Assembly (NCBI RefSeq): GCF_002532535.1
Contig: NZ_NQWI01000005.1
Span: 1-64,000, forward strand
Reading direction: 5' to 3'
From: Candidatus Viridilinea mediisalina
Lineage (GTDB): Bacteria > Chloroflexota > Chloroflexia > Chloroflexales > Chloroflexaceae
Length of the DNA stretch: 64,000 nt
In this document: in pieces, positions 9,062-18,658 of the stretch
Layout: each line of letters opens with the position of its first letter
How positions within the stretch are numbered: position 1 is the first letter of the stretch
Translations under genes and position numbers: made by a program
Notes under the pieces: model-generated
Seen by the model: only the letters and a program-made list of their open reading frames with translations
Databases searched by the model: none
What the model was told of the DNA's origin: nothing

Positions 9062-12016
9062 ATGCTTGAACCAGCCAATATTCTGATTGTTGAAGATGAG
9101 CCGTTCATTCGGCGCATCTACCATGATCTGCTGACCAGTGATGGCTATCGGGTCTCGCAGGCGGCCAGTGGTGAAGAGGCGCTGGCCTATTTGCAGTTGA
9201 TTACGCCTGATCTGATCCTGCTCGATCTGGGGCTGCCAGGGATTGATGGCTTTGAGGTGACACGGCAGATTAAAGCTGATCGCAGCAAGCCTTTCACCCC
9301 GGTGATGGTGATCTCGGCCCAAGCCGATCCCACGATCAGTGTCAATGCGCTCGATGCCGGTGCAGATGATTTTCTGGTCAAACCGGTTGAGATGGACGAG
9401 TTGCTGGCCCGTGTGCGGGCGATGCTGCGTTTGCAACGGGCGCAACGGGGTATGCAACGAGCCCAGCGTAAGACCGAGTTGTTACTCCATTTGACCCGCG
9501 ATCTGGGCGCGAGTCTTGATCTTGATGTGCTGCTGACCCGTTTTCTCGATCATTTGGCCGATGCGGTGGGGGCGGTGCGTGCTTCGATTATTCTGAGCGA
9601 TTTTGATAATGATGAACGTACACTCTACTATTCCAGTAGTCGCAACCCTGCGACCAAGGTGCTGCCCGATATTTTGCGCCAAGGGTTTGCTGGCTGGGTG
9701 ATGCGCACCGGTGAACCCGCAGTTCTTGCCGATACCCGCACTGATCCGCGTTGGCTCAATACCTCTTCCTTGCACTCCAGCGTGCGCTCGGTGGCGGCTA
9801 CGCCAATTATGCGCGAGGGGCGCGCCCTCGGCGCGATCACGCTGGTTCACCATACGCCCGGCTTCTTTACCGATGAGCATATTGAACTACTCAGTTCGGT
9901 GGCAGCCCAGAGCGCCGTTGCGCTCGAGAGTGCGCGCCTCTTTCGCCTGACCCGCCGCCAAACCGAGCTGTTATCCCAACGCACCGAGGAATTGCGTAAG
10001 GTCAATGAGATTAACGCCTACCTCTCGGAGTTGATGGCCCCTGATCAGGTGACCCGCCTGTTGGTCTATATGATCCAGCAGCAGTTTGGCTACCCGCTGG
10101 TCTATCTGTTCTGGCGCGAAGGCGATGAACTGGTCTTGCAGGCGGCGGCTGGCTCGGTGAGTGCCAGTCTACTGCTCGGTTCACGCTTGCGTGCCGACCG
10201 AGGTATGCACGGGTGGGCCATTCGCCATCAGCAGGTGCTGCACGTTGATGATGCAACCCAAGATAGCCGTTTTGAGGCGCAGTTGCCCGATGATGGGCTA
10301 GTGCGTTCACAGTTAGTGTTGCCGATTGTGTTGCGCCGCCAGGTCTTGGGGACGCTTGATGTGCGTAGCCCTGAGGTGGCGGCCTTTGGGCCGAGTGATG
10401 CGGCAGTTCTGAGTGCGATTGTTAATCAGTTTAGTACCGCGTTGGGCAATGCGCGCCTGCTTGAGAATGAACAGCAGCGCATCGCCCAACTCAGCCGGGT
10501 CAATCGCCTCTCGGTGGAGTTGACCGCCCAGCTTGATGCGCCCCAACACCTACAAGCCGTGGCCCGCTCGGTGGCCAAGATCTTTGGGGTGCCCTTTGCT
10601 GGGCTGCTGCTCTGTGCTGATAGCGAACACGACCTACCCCAGGTGGCGTTGGCGGGCAGTGTGACTGTGGAGCAGGAGGCGATGCTGAGTAGCTTGGCAG
10701 CACAGCATGGGGAGTTGTCCTCCGCGATTGGGGCGCTGGGGGGGCCCATGCTGCTGAACAATCTAGCCCAAGCGCAGGAATTTGCCCCGCTGCACCCCTT
10801 ACTGGCCACCTGGAAGATCAATGCGGTGCTCGTCGTGCCGCTTATGGCTGGCACCCGTACCTTGGGCATGCTCTGCCTCGATGCATCCGGGCGGCCTGAG
10901 GGCTTTGGGCAGGCCGATCGCGAGTTAGTGGGTACCGTGGCCAGCCTGATTGTCCAGGTGATCGAGAATGCGCGGCTCTACCGCGTAGTTGCCGATGAAC
11001 GCTCGACGCTCAATGCGGTGCTGCGGGGAGCCGCCGATCCGATTCTGCTGGTTAGCCCAGAGCACGAATTGTTGCTGGCCAATCGTGCCGCCGAAGAGCA
11101 ACTTGGCCTTGGACTTGAACATGCATTGGGTCAACCCCTGGCCCAACAGACCAACATCGATGCGGCCATCCTGCAGCAACTCATGGCGCTGATTGAACAG
11201 GGGAGCATCAATGGGGCCGCAGGCGAAGTGAACCAAGCTGATGATGTAACCTATAGTGTCAGCGTGGCACCCGTGCAGAGTGGCGATGGCCAGCCCCTCG
11301 GCAGCGTGATGGTCATGCGCGACATTAGCCCGATTAAGCGCCTGGAACGCCAAGAGCGCGAACGGGTGCGCTCCGTCTTTCGGCGCTATGTCTCGCCCCA
11401 AGTCGCTGAACAACTCCTGAGCGCTGGGGGTGATTTTGGCCAACCTACTGAGCGCGATGTCGCGGTGATTTTTGCCGATCTGCGCAACTTTACCAGTATC
11501 ACCGAGCGCACTGAGCCGCGCATTCTGATCGAACATATTCTCAATCGCTACTACACGATGGTAACCGATGTCCTGTATACCCATGATGGCACGGTAGATA
11601 AGTTCTTGGGCGATGGGATCATTGCCGTCTTTGGCACACCCATCGCCCGCCCAGACGATCCGCAACGCGCCCTCGAGTCGGCGGTTGCGGTTCAACGCGC
11701 CTTTCACGAACTCGCCCAACTCTGGAAGCAGGAGTTGGGCTACTGCATCGGCATGGGGGTGGGCTTGAGCTATGGGCGGGCCACGATTGGCAATATTGGC
11801 TCCGAACAGCGCCAAGATTATACCCTGATTGGTGATGTGGTCAATACCGCTTCGCGCCTCTGCTCGGTGGCCCAAGCTAATCAGATTATTGTTTCGCATA
11901 ACTTGATTTCGGCCTTGCCACCAGACTATCAGCCCCGTTGGAACCTGCGCCCCCTGGGGCCGGTGGCAATTAAAGGAAAGCAGGCACCTCATCATATCTT
12001 TGAGGTGGAATTGTGA
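9062..12016 (+). CDS. Response regulator with GAF domains, PAS domain and class III adenylate cyclase
   Basis: A 984-residue signalling protein that probably makes cAMP in response to phosphorylation and small-molecule binding. Domains in order are: receiver (about 5-118, acidic E11/D12, phospho-acceptor D55 in LILLDLGLPG, K107); three GAF domains (about 135-290, 330-470 and 480-640); a PAS-like region (about 650-760); and the cyclase (about 790-975). The cyclase keeps both metal aspartates (FADLRNF and DKFLGDG), the K of VDKF that favours ATP, and the transition-state N and R (VVNTASR). ATG 9062 is preferred over TTG 9056; neither has a strong ribosome site. No histidine kinase is adjacent, so the partner is elsewhere. 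It is cytoplasmic, with no membrane segment. Confidence 0.9.
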   Translation: MLEPANILIVEDEPFIRRIYHDLLTSDGYRVSQAASGEEALAYLQLITPDLILLDLGLPGIDGFEVTRQIKADRSKPFTPVMVISAQADPTISVNALDAGADDFLVKPVEMDELLARVRAMLRLQRAQRGMQRAQRKTELLLHLTRDLGASLDLDVLLTRFLDHLADAVGAVRASIILSDFDNDERTLYYSSSRNPATKVLPDILRQGFAGWVMRTGEPAVLADTRTDPRWLNTSSLHSSVRSVAATPIMREGRALGAITLVHHTPGFFTDEHIELLSSVAAQSAVALESARLFRLTRRQTELLSQRTEELRKVNEINAYLSELMAPDQVTRLLVYMIQQQFGYPLVYLFWREGDELVLQAAAGSVSASLLLGSRLRADRGMHGWAIRHQQVLHVDDATQDSRFEAQLPDDGLVRSQLVLPIVLRRQVLGTLDVRSPEVAAFGPSDAAVLSAIVNQFSTALGNARLLENEQQRIAQLSRVNRLSVELTAQLDAPQHLQAVARSVAKIFGVPFAGLLLCADSEHDLPQVALAGSVTVEQEAMLSSLAAQHGELSSAIGALGGPMLLNNLAQAQEFAPLHPLLATWKINAVLVVPLMAGTRTLGMLCLDASGRPEGFGQADRELVGTVASLIVQVIENARLYRVVADERSTLNAVLRGAADPILLVSPEHELLLANRAAEEQLGLGLEHALGQPLAQQTNIDAAILQQLMALIEQGSINGAAGEVNQADDVTYSVSVAPVQSGDGQPLGSVMVMRDISPIKRLERQERERVRSVFRRYVSPQVAEQLLSAGGDFGQPTERDVAVIFADLRNFTSITERTEPRILIEHILNRYYTMVTDVLYTHDGTVDKFLGDGIIAVFGTPIARPDDPQRALESAVAVQRAFHELAQLWKQELGYCIGMGVGLSYGRATIGNIGSEQRQDYTLIGDVVNTASRLCSVAQANQIIVSHNLISALPPDYQPRWNLRPLGPVAIKGKQAPHHIFEVEL

Positions 12017-12038
12017 TTGTCTAGAGGAGTGTGCATTG

Positions 12039-14132
12039 ATGTTGTCTCTTGCCCGTTCTTGCCTCCAGATGCGCAGGCTCGCTGTGCTGCTGGTATCCTT
12101 GCTGGTGCTCATTGCAGGTTGTAGTACCCCCACAACGACCCTCACAGGCACGGTGGTTGATGCCTATACGGGCATGCCTGTGCCTGAAGCAAGTATCCTG
12201 ATTGGTAATACAAGCCTTACGACCGATGCCGCAGGCAGTTTTAGTACGGCCAGTTGGCGGCATGCCGATACGCTGGAGGTGCGTGCACCCAACTATGAGG
12301 TTGTGAGTATTGCCTTAGGCGAGCAGCCTGAAGTGACGGCCACCGAGGGGACCACGGTCACCCTCGCTACCATGCTGCGCCCCAATACCCTTGTAGGTGA
12401 GATTAGCGATGAGTTTACGGGTGATCCTGTGGCTGGCGCTGAGGTGACGGCCAGCTTTGCGGTGACCGCAACGGTGACCAGTACCACCGATGCCGAGGGG
12501 CGCTTTAGCCTAACCGAGCTGCCAGAGAGCTTTACCCTGCGTGTGACGGCTGCTGAGTATGCGCCAGCGGAAGTGGCCTTGGAACGCACCACGACCCATG
12601 ATCTCGCTCTGCGCCCCAATGTGTTGAGTGGCACCATCAGCGACCGCTTCAGTGGCGCGGGGGTGGCCGACGCAACCGTAACGGTGGCCGGGGTGAGTGG
12701 GCGCAGTGATAGTGCCGGGCACTACCGCATTGAGGGCATCCCGGCGGAAGCTACGTTGGTTGAGATCAGTGCCGATGGCTATGCGAGCCTTTCGCAGGAA
12801 TTGGGGCGCAGCACCAGCCTCGATGCCGTGCTCCGCCCCGACACCCTACGCGGGCGTCTGATTGATCAAGCGAGTGGCGAGCCAATTGCCAATGCAACGA
12901 TCATTGCAACCACCAGTTTTCCTGGTACCGCTGTGGCCTTTGAACGGATCACCGCTAGTCGTGATGGGAGCTTTACCCTGCGTGGCTTGCCTGAACAGGG
13001 CTACTTGCAGGTTCTCTCGCCTGGCTACGGTACGGTCGTGCTGCCGATTGAACCCGGTGCAGTACCCAACGAGATCGCGCTCGAACGCTTCCGCGTCAAG
13101 GCGCTCTATGTCACCTCTGCCGTAGCGAGTGTCCCAACAATGATGGAACGCTACATTGAGTTAATCGAACGAACTGAACTCAACGCCATTGTGATTGACA
13201 TCAAGAGCGACCTACGCGATGATTTGGGCCTGGTCTACTACGATTCACAAGTACCCTTGGTCCGCGAACTGAATCTTTCAAAACCCTACATTGATATGCC
13301 AGCCTTGGTGCAGAGTCTGCGTGAACGGGGCGTTTATACCATTGCACGTATCCAGCTCTACTCCCACGACAACGTCCTCTCCGATGCTCGCCCCGAATGG
13401 TCAATTCGCTGGCGCGAAACTGGTGAAGTCTATGCCGACTTCCCTGGGCCGGGAATCCGCTATGCCTACCTCGACCCGACCAATCGCAACGTGTGGGACT
13501 ACAACATTGCACTGGGGGTTGAAGCGGCGCTCATGGGCTTTGATGAGGTCAATTACGACTACATTCGCTTCCCTGATTGGTTTGGCACCCGCGCCGAATT
13601 CCGCGATCAACTACTCTTCTCCGAACCGCTCGATCCAGTGGATAATCCGGCGCGCATGTTTGAGGTGATTGTTGAGTTTATGGAAGAGGCCCACCGGGCC
13701 GTCAATGGCGCTGGGGCCAAAATGTCCGTCTGTGTCTTTGGCCGCGTGGTCTCTGGGCCTTCGCTCACGATTGCCCAAGATATGCGGCTGATGGGGGATC
13801 ATACTGACTATATCGCCCCAATGCCCTACCCATCCTTGTGGTGGCCGGGTTCCTTTGGCATCGCCTCGCCCGTAGATGAACCCTTCGCCATTCTGGAAGC
13901 CTCGAATCGGGCGGGCCTCGAACAGATCGAAGGTGAGTACGCACGCCTACGCCCCTGGTTGCAGGATCATACCGATCCCTGGTCCTACAAGGTGGTACGC
14001 TACGGCCCCGAGGAAGTACGGGCCCAGATTGATGCCACTGAGATGTTCCCCGAAATTGATGGCTGGATGCTCTACGATTCGGCCAATGTCTATCGCGGTG
14101 CCTTTGGCGGTGCCGCACGCCCGAATCCGTAG
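12039..14132 (+). CDS. Lipoprotein with carboxypeptidase-regulatory-like repeats and a glycoside hydrolase-like (DUF4015) domain
   Basis: A 697-residue exported protein. The N-terminus is a lipoprotein signal with the lipobox LIAGC (C28). Four carboxypeptidase regulatory-like beta domains follow (about 32-345). The C-terminal half (about 350-690) resembles the DUF4015 family of putative glycoside hydrolases, a TIM-barrel-type domain: MERYIELIERTELNAIVIDI, then IRYAYLDPTNRNVWDYN and VNYDYIRFPDW with its acidic residues. The substrate is unknown, probably a cell-surface or external polysaccharide. ATG 12039 is chosen because GAGGAG precedes it by 9 nt. It lies 22 bp after the cyclase gene and may be cotranscribed. 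Confidence 0.85.
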   Translation: MLSLARSCLQMRRLAVLLVSLLVLIAGCSTPTTTLTGTVVDAYTGMPVPEASILIGNTSLTTDAAGSFSTASWRHADTLEVRAPNYEVVSIALGEQPEVTATEGTTVTLATMLRPNTLVGEISDEFTGDPVAGAEVTASFAVTATVTSTTDAEGRFSLTELPESFTLRVTAAEYAPAEVALERTTTHDLALRPNVLSGTISDRFSGAGVADATVTVAGVSGRSDSAGHYRIEGIPAEATLVEISADGYASLSQELGRSTSLDAVLRPDTLRGRLIDQASGEPIANATIIATTSFPGTAVAFERITASRDGSFTLRGLPEQGYLQVLSPGYGTVVLPIEPGAVPNEIALERFRVKALYVTSAVASVPTMMERYIELIERTELNAIVIDIKSDLRDDLGLVYYDSQVPLVRELNLSKPYIDMPALVQSLRERGVYTIARIQLYSHDNVLSDARPEWSIRWRETGEVYADFPGPGIRYAYLDPTNRNVWDYNIALGVEAALMGFDEVNYDYIRFPDWFGTRAEFRDQLLFSEPLDPVDNPARMFEVIVEFMEEAHRAVNGAGAKMSVCVFGRVVSGPSLTIAQDMRLMGDHTDYIAPMPYPSLWWPGSFGIASPVDEPFAILEASNRAGLEQIEGEYARLRPWLQDHTDPWSYKVVRYGPEEVRAQIDATEMFPEIDGWMLYDSANVYRGAFGGAARPNP

Positions 14133-14148
14133 GGGTGGTTTTAGAGGC

Positions 14149-14344
14149 TGTCTGAAGAAAATCTGGGGGCACACGCTGGAGTGCCGGCTTTAGCCGGCTG
14201 AGGTCGCCGACACCCCCCGGATGCCGACTAAAGTCGGCACTCCAACGGTAAAGCTGAAAGTGTAGTGCCGACTTTAGCCGGCTGAGGTCGCCGACACCCC
14301 CCGGATGCCGACTAAAGTCGGCACTCCAACGGTAAAGCTGAAAG
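14149..14344. repeat. Two tandem REP-like units behind a TGTCTGAA end
   Basis: Two units of about 84 bp (14178-14260 and 14261-14344). Each has a GGAGTGCCGGCTTTAGCCGGC-type arm and the inverted arm GCCGACTAAAGTCGGCACTCC, and ends CAACGGTAAAGCTGAAAG. The left border TGTCTGAAGAAAA resembles the ends of the elements at 2463 and 63906. The trailing GCGTTTCTGCAACCATCCCC recurs inverted near 42507-42541. Confidence 0.8.
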
Positions 14345-14391
14345 CGCGTTTCTGCAACCATCCCCAAAAGAAAGAATTTAAGAAGTTCCCT

Positions 14392-16797
14392 ATGAGAAAA
14401 CCTTGGCACCCCATGCTCACCGCGATCCTCCTGCCCCTGCTGCTGCTTGTGCTGGCACCACCCGTAGCGGCGCAGCAGCAGGGGCCACAGGCGCGCATCG
14501 GAACCTGGACGCTCACGACGGTGGCTGATTGGCAGGCTGGGGCGGCAAGTGGCACCATGGTGACCAATAATGCCGGTGGTGAACTGCGCCTCGCCGATGG
14601 GCAGGCTAGTGGGAGCTTTATCTCGGTGCCCTTCAAGACCGACTTTGCGGCTAATGCCGCCGGGTTGCTCTGGGAGGCGGAGTTGCCCCCTGGTACCCAA
14701 CTCAGCCTGGCGTTGCGTTCGCGCATTACGCCGCCCGAAGATGCTGGTGAGGCGGGATGGAGCGCGTGGTACCAGCTTGAGTCCGGTAATACCCGCTCGG
14801 CTACGGGTGGTTGGGCCAGCCCCCATGTGGTGGCCCTGCCCCGAGGTAGCGAATATTTGCAGTTGCGGGTCAATTTGAGCAGCGATGTCGCCCGTGCTTC
14901 AGCCAGCTTGCGCCAGGTGAGTGTGAGCTACCTTGATAGCGCCTCAACATTCCCGACCTTTGCGGCGGGCCTGCCGCGTCAGCCGATCCTCTTTGGGCCC
15001 GAAACGCTCACGCAGCGCCCCGCAGTGATTGCGCGGCGCGACTGGAGTGGGCGCGTGGCGGCGGCGCAACCCGGACGCAGCGATCCACTGGGGGTGATTG
15101 TGCATCAGCTTGATACCACCCTCACCGCTGATGCGAGCCTCGAGCTTGTGCGGGCGCTGCTGGCCTACCAGACCCAGGTGCTAGGCTGGGAGGATCTGAG
15201 CTATCACTACCTGATCGATCCCGAAGGCAATCTCTATGAGGGGCGTTTGGGCGGCCCGACCTCGCGGGTGACTCAGGTGGCTGGTGGTGATCGTGCGGTG
15301 CATGTGGCCCTGCTGAATCCGCGTGAAGAGCCACTGAGCCCAACGGCGCAGAGTAGCTTGGTGAGCCTCTTGGCATGGTTGGGCCAAGCCTATGATTTTG
15401 CGCCGACCGGGCAGCATAGTGTGGGGAGTGCCGGTGGGCGTACCACGCGCCCCAATATTGCGGCCCACAACGAGGTGGTGCCTACCGCGCCCGATCCCTA
15501 TGGGCCGGTGCAGAACGCCTTGCCCCAATTGCGTACCCTTGCCGACCAGTCTACGGTGCGGGCACGTTGGTACTTTGCCGAGGGCAATGTGAGCGACTAC
15601 AGCCAGCGGCTTAGTCTCTTCAACCCGACCAATAGTCCCGCCGATGCGCGCATCACGCTCGTGCGCCCGGGGGCCGCCCCGGTTGCGCGCATCGTGGATG
15701 TCGCGCCAGGTGCCCGTAGCGACCTGACGATCAATGCGTTGGTGCAGGACGAAAACGCCCTCCCCGCGATTGTCGAGTCGAGTGTCGCCCTGCTGGCCGA
15801 ACGGAGCATGGGCCTCACCAGCGATATTGGCGGCGGGCCGGGCATCAGCCGCCTCTCGCGGGTCTGGTATTTTGCCGAAGGCTCAACCGAGGGCACCAAC
15901 CGCACCTTCTTGGTGCTCTTCAATCCCAATGCCACCAGCGCACAGGCTACGGTGACCTACATGCGCCGCGATGGTACCAGTCTGAGCCAGGAGGTGCAGA
16001 TTGCGGGCCAGGATCGCCTCGTGATCACCGTGGGGGACATCACCCAGCCCGATGGCAGCATGCCACTGCAGGGAACTAATTTTGGCGTCCAGGTGATTGC
16101 CAACCAACCGATAGCCGCCGAGCGCACGATGCGCTTTGGGCCAGGGCAGACCGGCATGCACACTGGGCGCGGCATCGCCACCCTTGCGCGCGAATGGCAC
16201 TTTGCCGAAGGGACAACCGAAGGCGATTTTCGTATGCGGCTGCTCGTCCTCAACCCCAACCGCCACATGGCCAATCTTGAGGTGAGCTTTATGGGGCCTG
16301 ATGGTCAGCAAGAACTGCGGCGCTACGCCGTACCGCCGCGCACCCAACTCACGATTGATGCCAACGAAGTTGTGCCTAATCTCGGCGTAAGTACCAAACT
16401 ACGCTCGGATCGTCCGGTCGCGGTCGAACGCTCCTTACACTTCAACAACGGCGCGACCGGCAGTGTCGGCGCGGGCGCAACCGCTCCAGAGCTACGCTGG
16501 GCCTTCGTAGATGGACGCACCAGCGATGCCACCTACTACCTCTGCGTCAGCAACCCGGGCTACTTGCCCGCCGACGTCACCGTAGACCTACGCTTCAGCG
16601 ATGGAGCCATTGGTAGCCAACGTTTCCGCGTGCCTGCGGGGGCACGCTACACCATGGCCGTCCACGAATTCTACCCCGATGAAGCAGCAGTCACAGCGAT
16701 AGTGCGCGCCACTCAGCCCATTGTCGCCGAACGCTCACTCTTCCCCGGCGGTGGCGCACGCGGTGGCTTCACCGTCTTGGGATTGCCGTTGCCATAA
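14392..16797 (+). CDS. Secreted N-acetylmuramoyl-L-alanine amidase/PGRP-like protein with WYFAEG repeats
   Basis: An 801-residue exported protein. A Sec signal peptide (MRKPWHPMLTAILLPLLLLV, then APPVAAQ) is followed by a beta domain (about 30-210). An amidase_2/PGRP-like domain (about 220-400) contains RRDWSG, GVIVHQLD, LSYHYLIDPEGNLYEGR and NIAAHNEV; the histidines are the likely zinc ligands. The C-terminal half has four repeats of about 100 residues, each opening with a (W/R)-x-F-x-(E/D)-G motif (WYFAEGNVSD, WYFAEGSTEG, WHFAEGTTEG, WAFVDGRTSD). The domain may cleave or only bind peptidoglycan, because the full zinc set cannot be confirmed by eye. ATG 14392 gives the signal peptide; upstream codons lie in a repeat. 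The stop TAA overlaps the start of a repeat. Confidence 0.85.
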   Translation: MRKPWHPMLTAILLPLLLLVLAPPVAAQQQGPQARIGTWTLTTVADWQAGAASGTMVTNNAGGELRLADGQASGSFISVPFKTDFAANAAGLLWEAELPPGTQLSLALRSRITPPEDAGEAGWSAWYQLESGNTRSATGGWASPHVVALPRGSEYLQLRVNLSSDVARASASLRQVSVSYLDSASTFPTFAAGLPRQPILFGPETLTQRPAVIARRDWSGRVAAAQPGRSDPLGVIVHQLDTTLTADASLELVRALLAYQTQVLGWEDLSYHYLIDPEGNLYEGRLGGPTSRVTQVAGGDRAVHVALLNPREEPLSPTAQSSLVSLLAWLGQAYDFAPTGQHSVGSAGGRTTRPNIAAHNEVVPTAPDPYGPVQNALPQLRTLADQSTVRARWYFAEGNVSDYSQRLSLFNPTNSPADARITLVRPGAAPVARIVDVAPGARSDLTINALVQDENALPAIVESSVALLAERSMGLTSDIGGGPGISRLSRVWYFAEGSTEGTNRTFLVLFNPNATSAQATVTYMRRDGTSLSQEVQIAGQDRLVITVGDITQPDGSMPLQGTNFGVQVIANQPIAAERTMRFGPGQTGMHTGRGIATLAREWHFAEGTTEGDFRMRLLVLNPNRHMANLEVSFMGPDGQQELRRYAVPPRTQLTIDANEVVPNLGVSTKLRSDRPVAVERSLHFNNGATGSVGAGATAPELRWAFVDGRTSDATYYLCVSNPGYLPADVTVDLRFSDGAIGSQRFRVPAGARYTMAVHEFYPDEAAVTAIVRATQPIVAERSLFPGGGARGGFTVLGLPLP

Positions 16798-16828
16798 TAC
16801 CAGTTATGAGTGACGAGTGACGAGTGAC
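16797..16828. repeat. ATACCA repeat with (GAGTGAC)3 heptamers at the amidase stop codon
   Basis: The stop codon TAA (16795-16797) runs directly into ATACCAGTTAT and three perfect GAGTGAC units (16808-16828). It is a shortened relative of the elements at 1960 and 55456. Confidence 0.8.
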
Positions 16829-16860
16829 AAGCAGAAAATAGCGCATACCAATGATATGGT

Positions 16861-16889
16861 TTGCCCCACATCCATGCTTATGCTATACT
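16861..16889 (+). promoter_or_regulatory. Predicted promoter of the rpsB operon
   Basis: TTGCCC (16861-16866), a 17-bp spacer and TATACT (16884-16889) preceded by TGC. This is a good sigma-70-type match with an extended -10. It leaves a leader of about 130 nt before rpsB. Confidence 0.6.
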
Positions 16890-16895
16890 ATCCTG

Positions 16896-17027
16896 CGGCG
16901 TTCAAATGCGCCAAATACACACATCCCCAGTAAGAACGTGCTCCTGCCGGTAGCGCCGGTCTGGTCGTTCGGGAAGGGGGTGGCGGCTGGAAACATTCCA
17001 GGATATGTAAGGAGCAACAAGAGACCT
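16896..17027 (+). promoter_or_regulatory. rpsB 5' leader with hairpin before the ribosome site
   Basis: A leader of about 130 nt contains a small perfect hairpin, CTGGAA-ACA-TTCCAG (16987-17001), just before GTAAGGAG (17007-17014). Many bacteria regulate rpsB through a leader bound by ribosomal protein S2. The position fits such a role, but I do not recognise a known S2-leader consensus. Confidence 0.3.
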
Positions 17028-17747
17028 ATGACCCAAGCAGCTACGCAACGTGTCGTGTCCATCAAGGCTTTGTTGGAGGCGGGGGCCCATTTTGGGCATC
17101 AGACCAATCGTTGGAATCCGAAGATGCGCGACTATATCTTTACTGCGCGCAACGGCATCCATATCATCGATCTACAGAAGACGGTCAAGGGTCTGAGTGA
17201 TGCCTACCGCTTCATTGCCGATATGACGGCACGCGGCGAGAAGATTCTGTTTGTCGGTACCAAGAAGCAGGCCCAAGAGGCGATTGCCGAAGAGGCAACC
17301 CGTGCCGGACAGTACTATATTACGCAGCGCTGGCTTGGTGGTACGCTCACCAACTTTGCCACCATGAAGGCTCGCCTGAAACTGTTGGCCGATCTTGAAG
17401 CCCAGCGCGACCGGGGCGATTTTGCCCGCCTGACCAAGGCAGAAGGGCTGAAGCTCGAAGAGAAGATTGGCAAGCTCAATCGTGTCTTTAGCGGCATCAA
17501 GACGATGGATCGCGTCCCTGGTGCCATCTTCATTATTGATCCGCACAAAGAAGTTCTCGCGGTCAAAGAGGCGGCTACGGTTGGAGTGCCTGTGGTAGCA
17601 ATGGTAGATACCAACTGCAATCCCGATCCGATTGACTTTGTGATTCCCTGCAATGACGATGCCATCCGGGGTATTCGCCTGATGACCAGCAAGATCGCCG
17701 ATGCCGCCCTCGAGGGCCAGCATCGCCGCGACGCGGCGCATCAGTAG
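17028..17747 (+). CDS. rpsB: 30S ribosomal protein S2
   Basis: Ribosomal protein S2 (239 residues), which completes assembly of the small subunit and helps bind S1. Family signatures are clear: [15 protein letters not shown] near the N-terminus, [17 protein letters not shown], and [20 protein letters not shown] near the C-terminus. ATG 17028 gives the standard S2 N-terminus; the open frame upstream to 16851 is leader. The ribosome site TAAGGAG is about 13 nt away, a rather long spacing. It heads the usual rpsB-tsf-pyrH-frr cluster, but a 317-bp repeat-rich gap separates it from tsf. Confidence 0.97.
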   Translation: MTQAATQRVVSIKALLEAGAHFGHQTNRWNPKMRDYIFTARNGIHIIDLQKTVKGLSDAYRFIADMTARGEKILFVGTKKQAQEAIAEEATRAGQYYITQRWLGGTLTNFATMKARLKLLADLEAQRDRGDFARLTKAEGLKLEEKIGKLNRVFSGIKTMDRVPGAIFIIDPHKEVLAVKEAATVGVPVVAMVDTNCNPDPIDFVIPCNDDAIRGIRLMTSKIADAALEGQHRRDAAHQ

Positions 17748-17814
17748 GTGCGTTTGACAACCCGCTTGCTAAGGCTACATCAACGTCACCTCCGGTGGGG
17801 GTGCGGGGGAGGCT

Positions 17815-17842
17815 GCGCCTCCCCCGAAAAGCTTTTTTGTTG
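17815..17842 (+). terminator. GC-rich hairpin with T-run after rpsB
   Basis: GGGGGAGGC (17815-17823), loop TGC, GCCTCCCCC (17827-17835), then GAAAAGCTTTTTT. This is a good intrinsic terminator or attenuator between rpsB and tsf. Related GC hairpins occur in the repeats at 6-84 and 1785-1863. Confidence 0.6.
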
Positions 17843-17932
17843 CTATTTGGCGGCGAAGCACCATACGCATGACATTAAGCGCTCGGCGGGGGTTTGGGGG
17901 AGGTGAAGGTAAGCTTCCCCCAAGAGAACTCA

Positions 17933-17975
17933 TTTTATTCCGTGTTGGTGGCGAAGCCACCAACACGGAATAAAA
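17933..17975. repeat. Perfect 20-bp hairpin (CGTGTTGG palindrome family) between rpsB and tsf
   Basis: A 20-bp perfect stem (17933-17952 and 17956-17975) with a GAA loop and A/T-rich ends, so it can act as a terminator on either strand. Its core CGTGTTGGTGGC/GCCACCAACACG recurs at 23894, 27606 and 34441. Confidence 0.85.
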
Positions 17976-18064
17976 AACGGGATTTGGGGCGTAGCCCCAA
18001 CGATTTGCCATGACCCTAAACGCTTGCCGTAAGGCAACACCATACGCATAAGGAGAGTGCTACA

Positions 18065-18592
18065 GTGGCTGTTCCGATTGAATTGGTCAAAGAGTTGCGT
18101 GAACGCACTGGTGCCGGCATTAAGGAGTGCCGCGACATCCTGGAACAGGTTGATGGCAGTATCAACAAGGCGATTGAGATTCTGCGCGAGCGCGGCATTG
18201 AGGCAGCGGCGAAGAAGGCTTCGCGTGAGGCTAAAGAGGGGCTGATTGGCTCCTATGTCCACCACGGTGCGCGCGTGGCGGGCCTGGTTGAACTCAATTG
18301 CGAAACCGATTTTGTGGCGCGTACCGAGGATTTCGCTGCGCTGGCCAAAGATCTTGCCCAGCATATCGTTGCGCTCAATCCGCGCTTCATCAGTGAGGCC
18401 GAAGTGACTGATGAGATCGTTGCGGAGAGCGGCCAGATCCGTGAGACCTTTGTGAAGGAGCAGGTGCTGCTCGCCCAACCCTTTGTGAAGGATAGCTCTC
18501 AAACGATTGAGGATAAACTGAAGCAGGCCATTGCCAAGCTTGGTGAGAATATCGTGGTACGCCGCTTTGTGCGCTATGAAATTGGTGCCTAG
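18065..18592 (+). CDS. tsf: Translation elongation factor Ts, short form
   Basis: EF-Ts, the guanine-nucleotide exchange factor for EF-Tu (175 residues). The N-terminal UBA-like segment has the signature ELRERTGAGIKECRDIL. The core contains SYVHHGARVAGLVELNCETDFVAR with the TDFVAR contact to EF-Tu. At 175 residues it is much shorter than the roughly 280-residue enterobacterial protein and lacks the second core repeat and coiled-coil, as in other Chloroflexota and Thermus-type proteins. The start is GTG, preceded by AAGGAGAG. Confidence 0.96.
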   Translation: MAVPIELVKELRERTGAGIKECRDILEQVDGSINKAIEILRERGIEAAAKKASREAKEGLIGSYVHHGARVAGLVELNCETDFVARTEDFAALAKDLAQHIVALNPRFISEAEVTDEIVAESGQIRETFVKEQVLLAQPFVKDSSQTIEDKLKQAIAKLGENIVVRRFVRYEIGA

Positions 18593-18658
18593 TAGCCGGT
18601 TAGCGGGGTGTAGTGGGTCGTTGGGCCTATTGCACCCCGCTAACTGCCCAATGCCCCT

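Noticed and set aside
10925-12151. 408-codon open frame on the minus strand over the cyclase gene
   Set aside because: Antisense shadow of the conserved PAS/cyclase region; no ribosome site or family resemblance.
13765-14826. 353-codon open frame on the minus strand
   Set aside because: It spans a repeat and the ends of two real plus-strand genes; no domain is recognisable.
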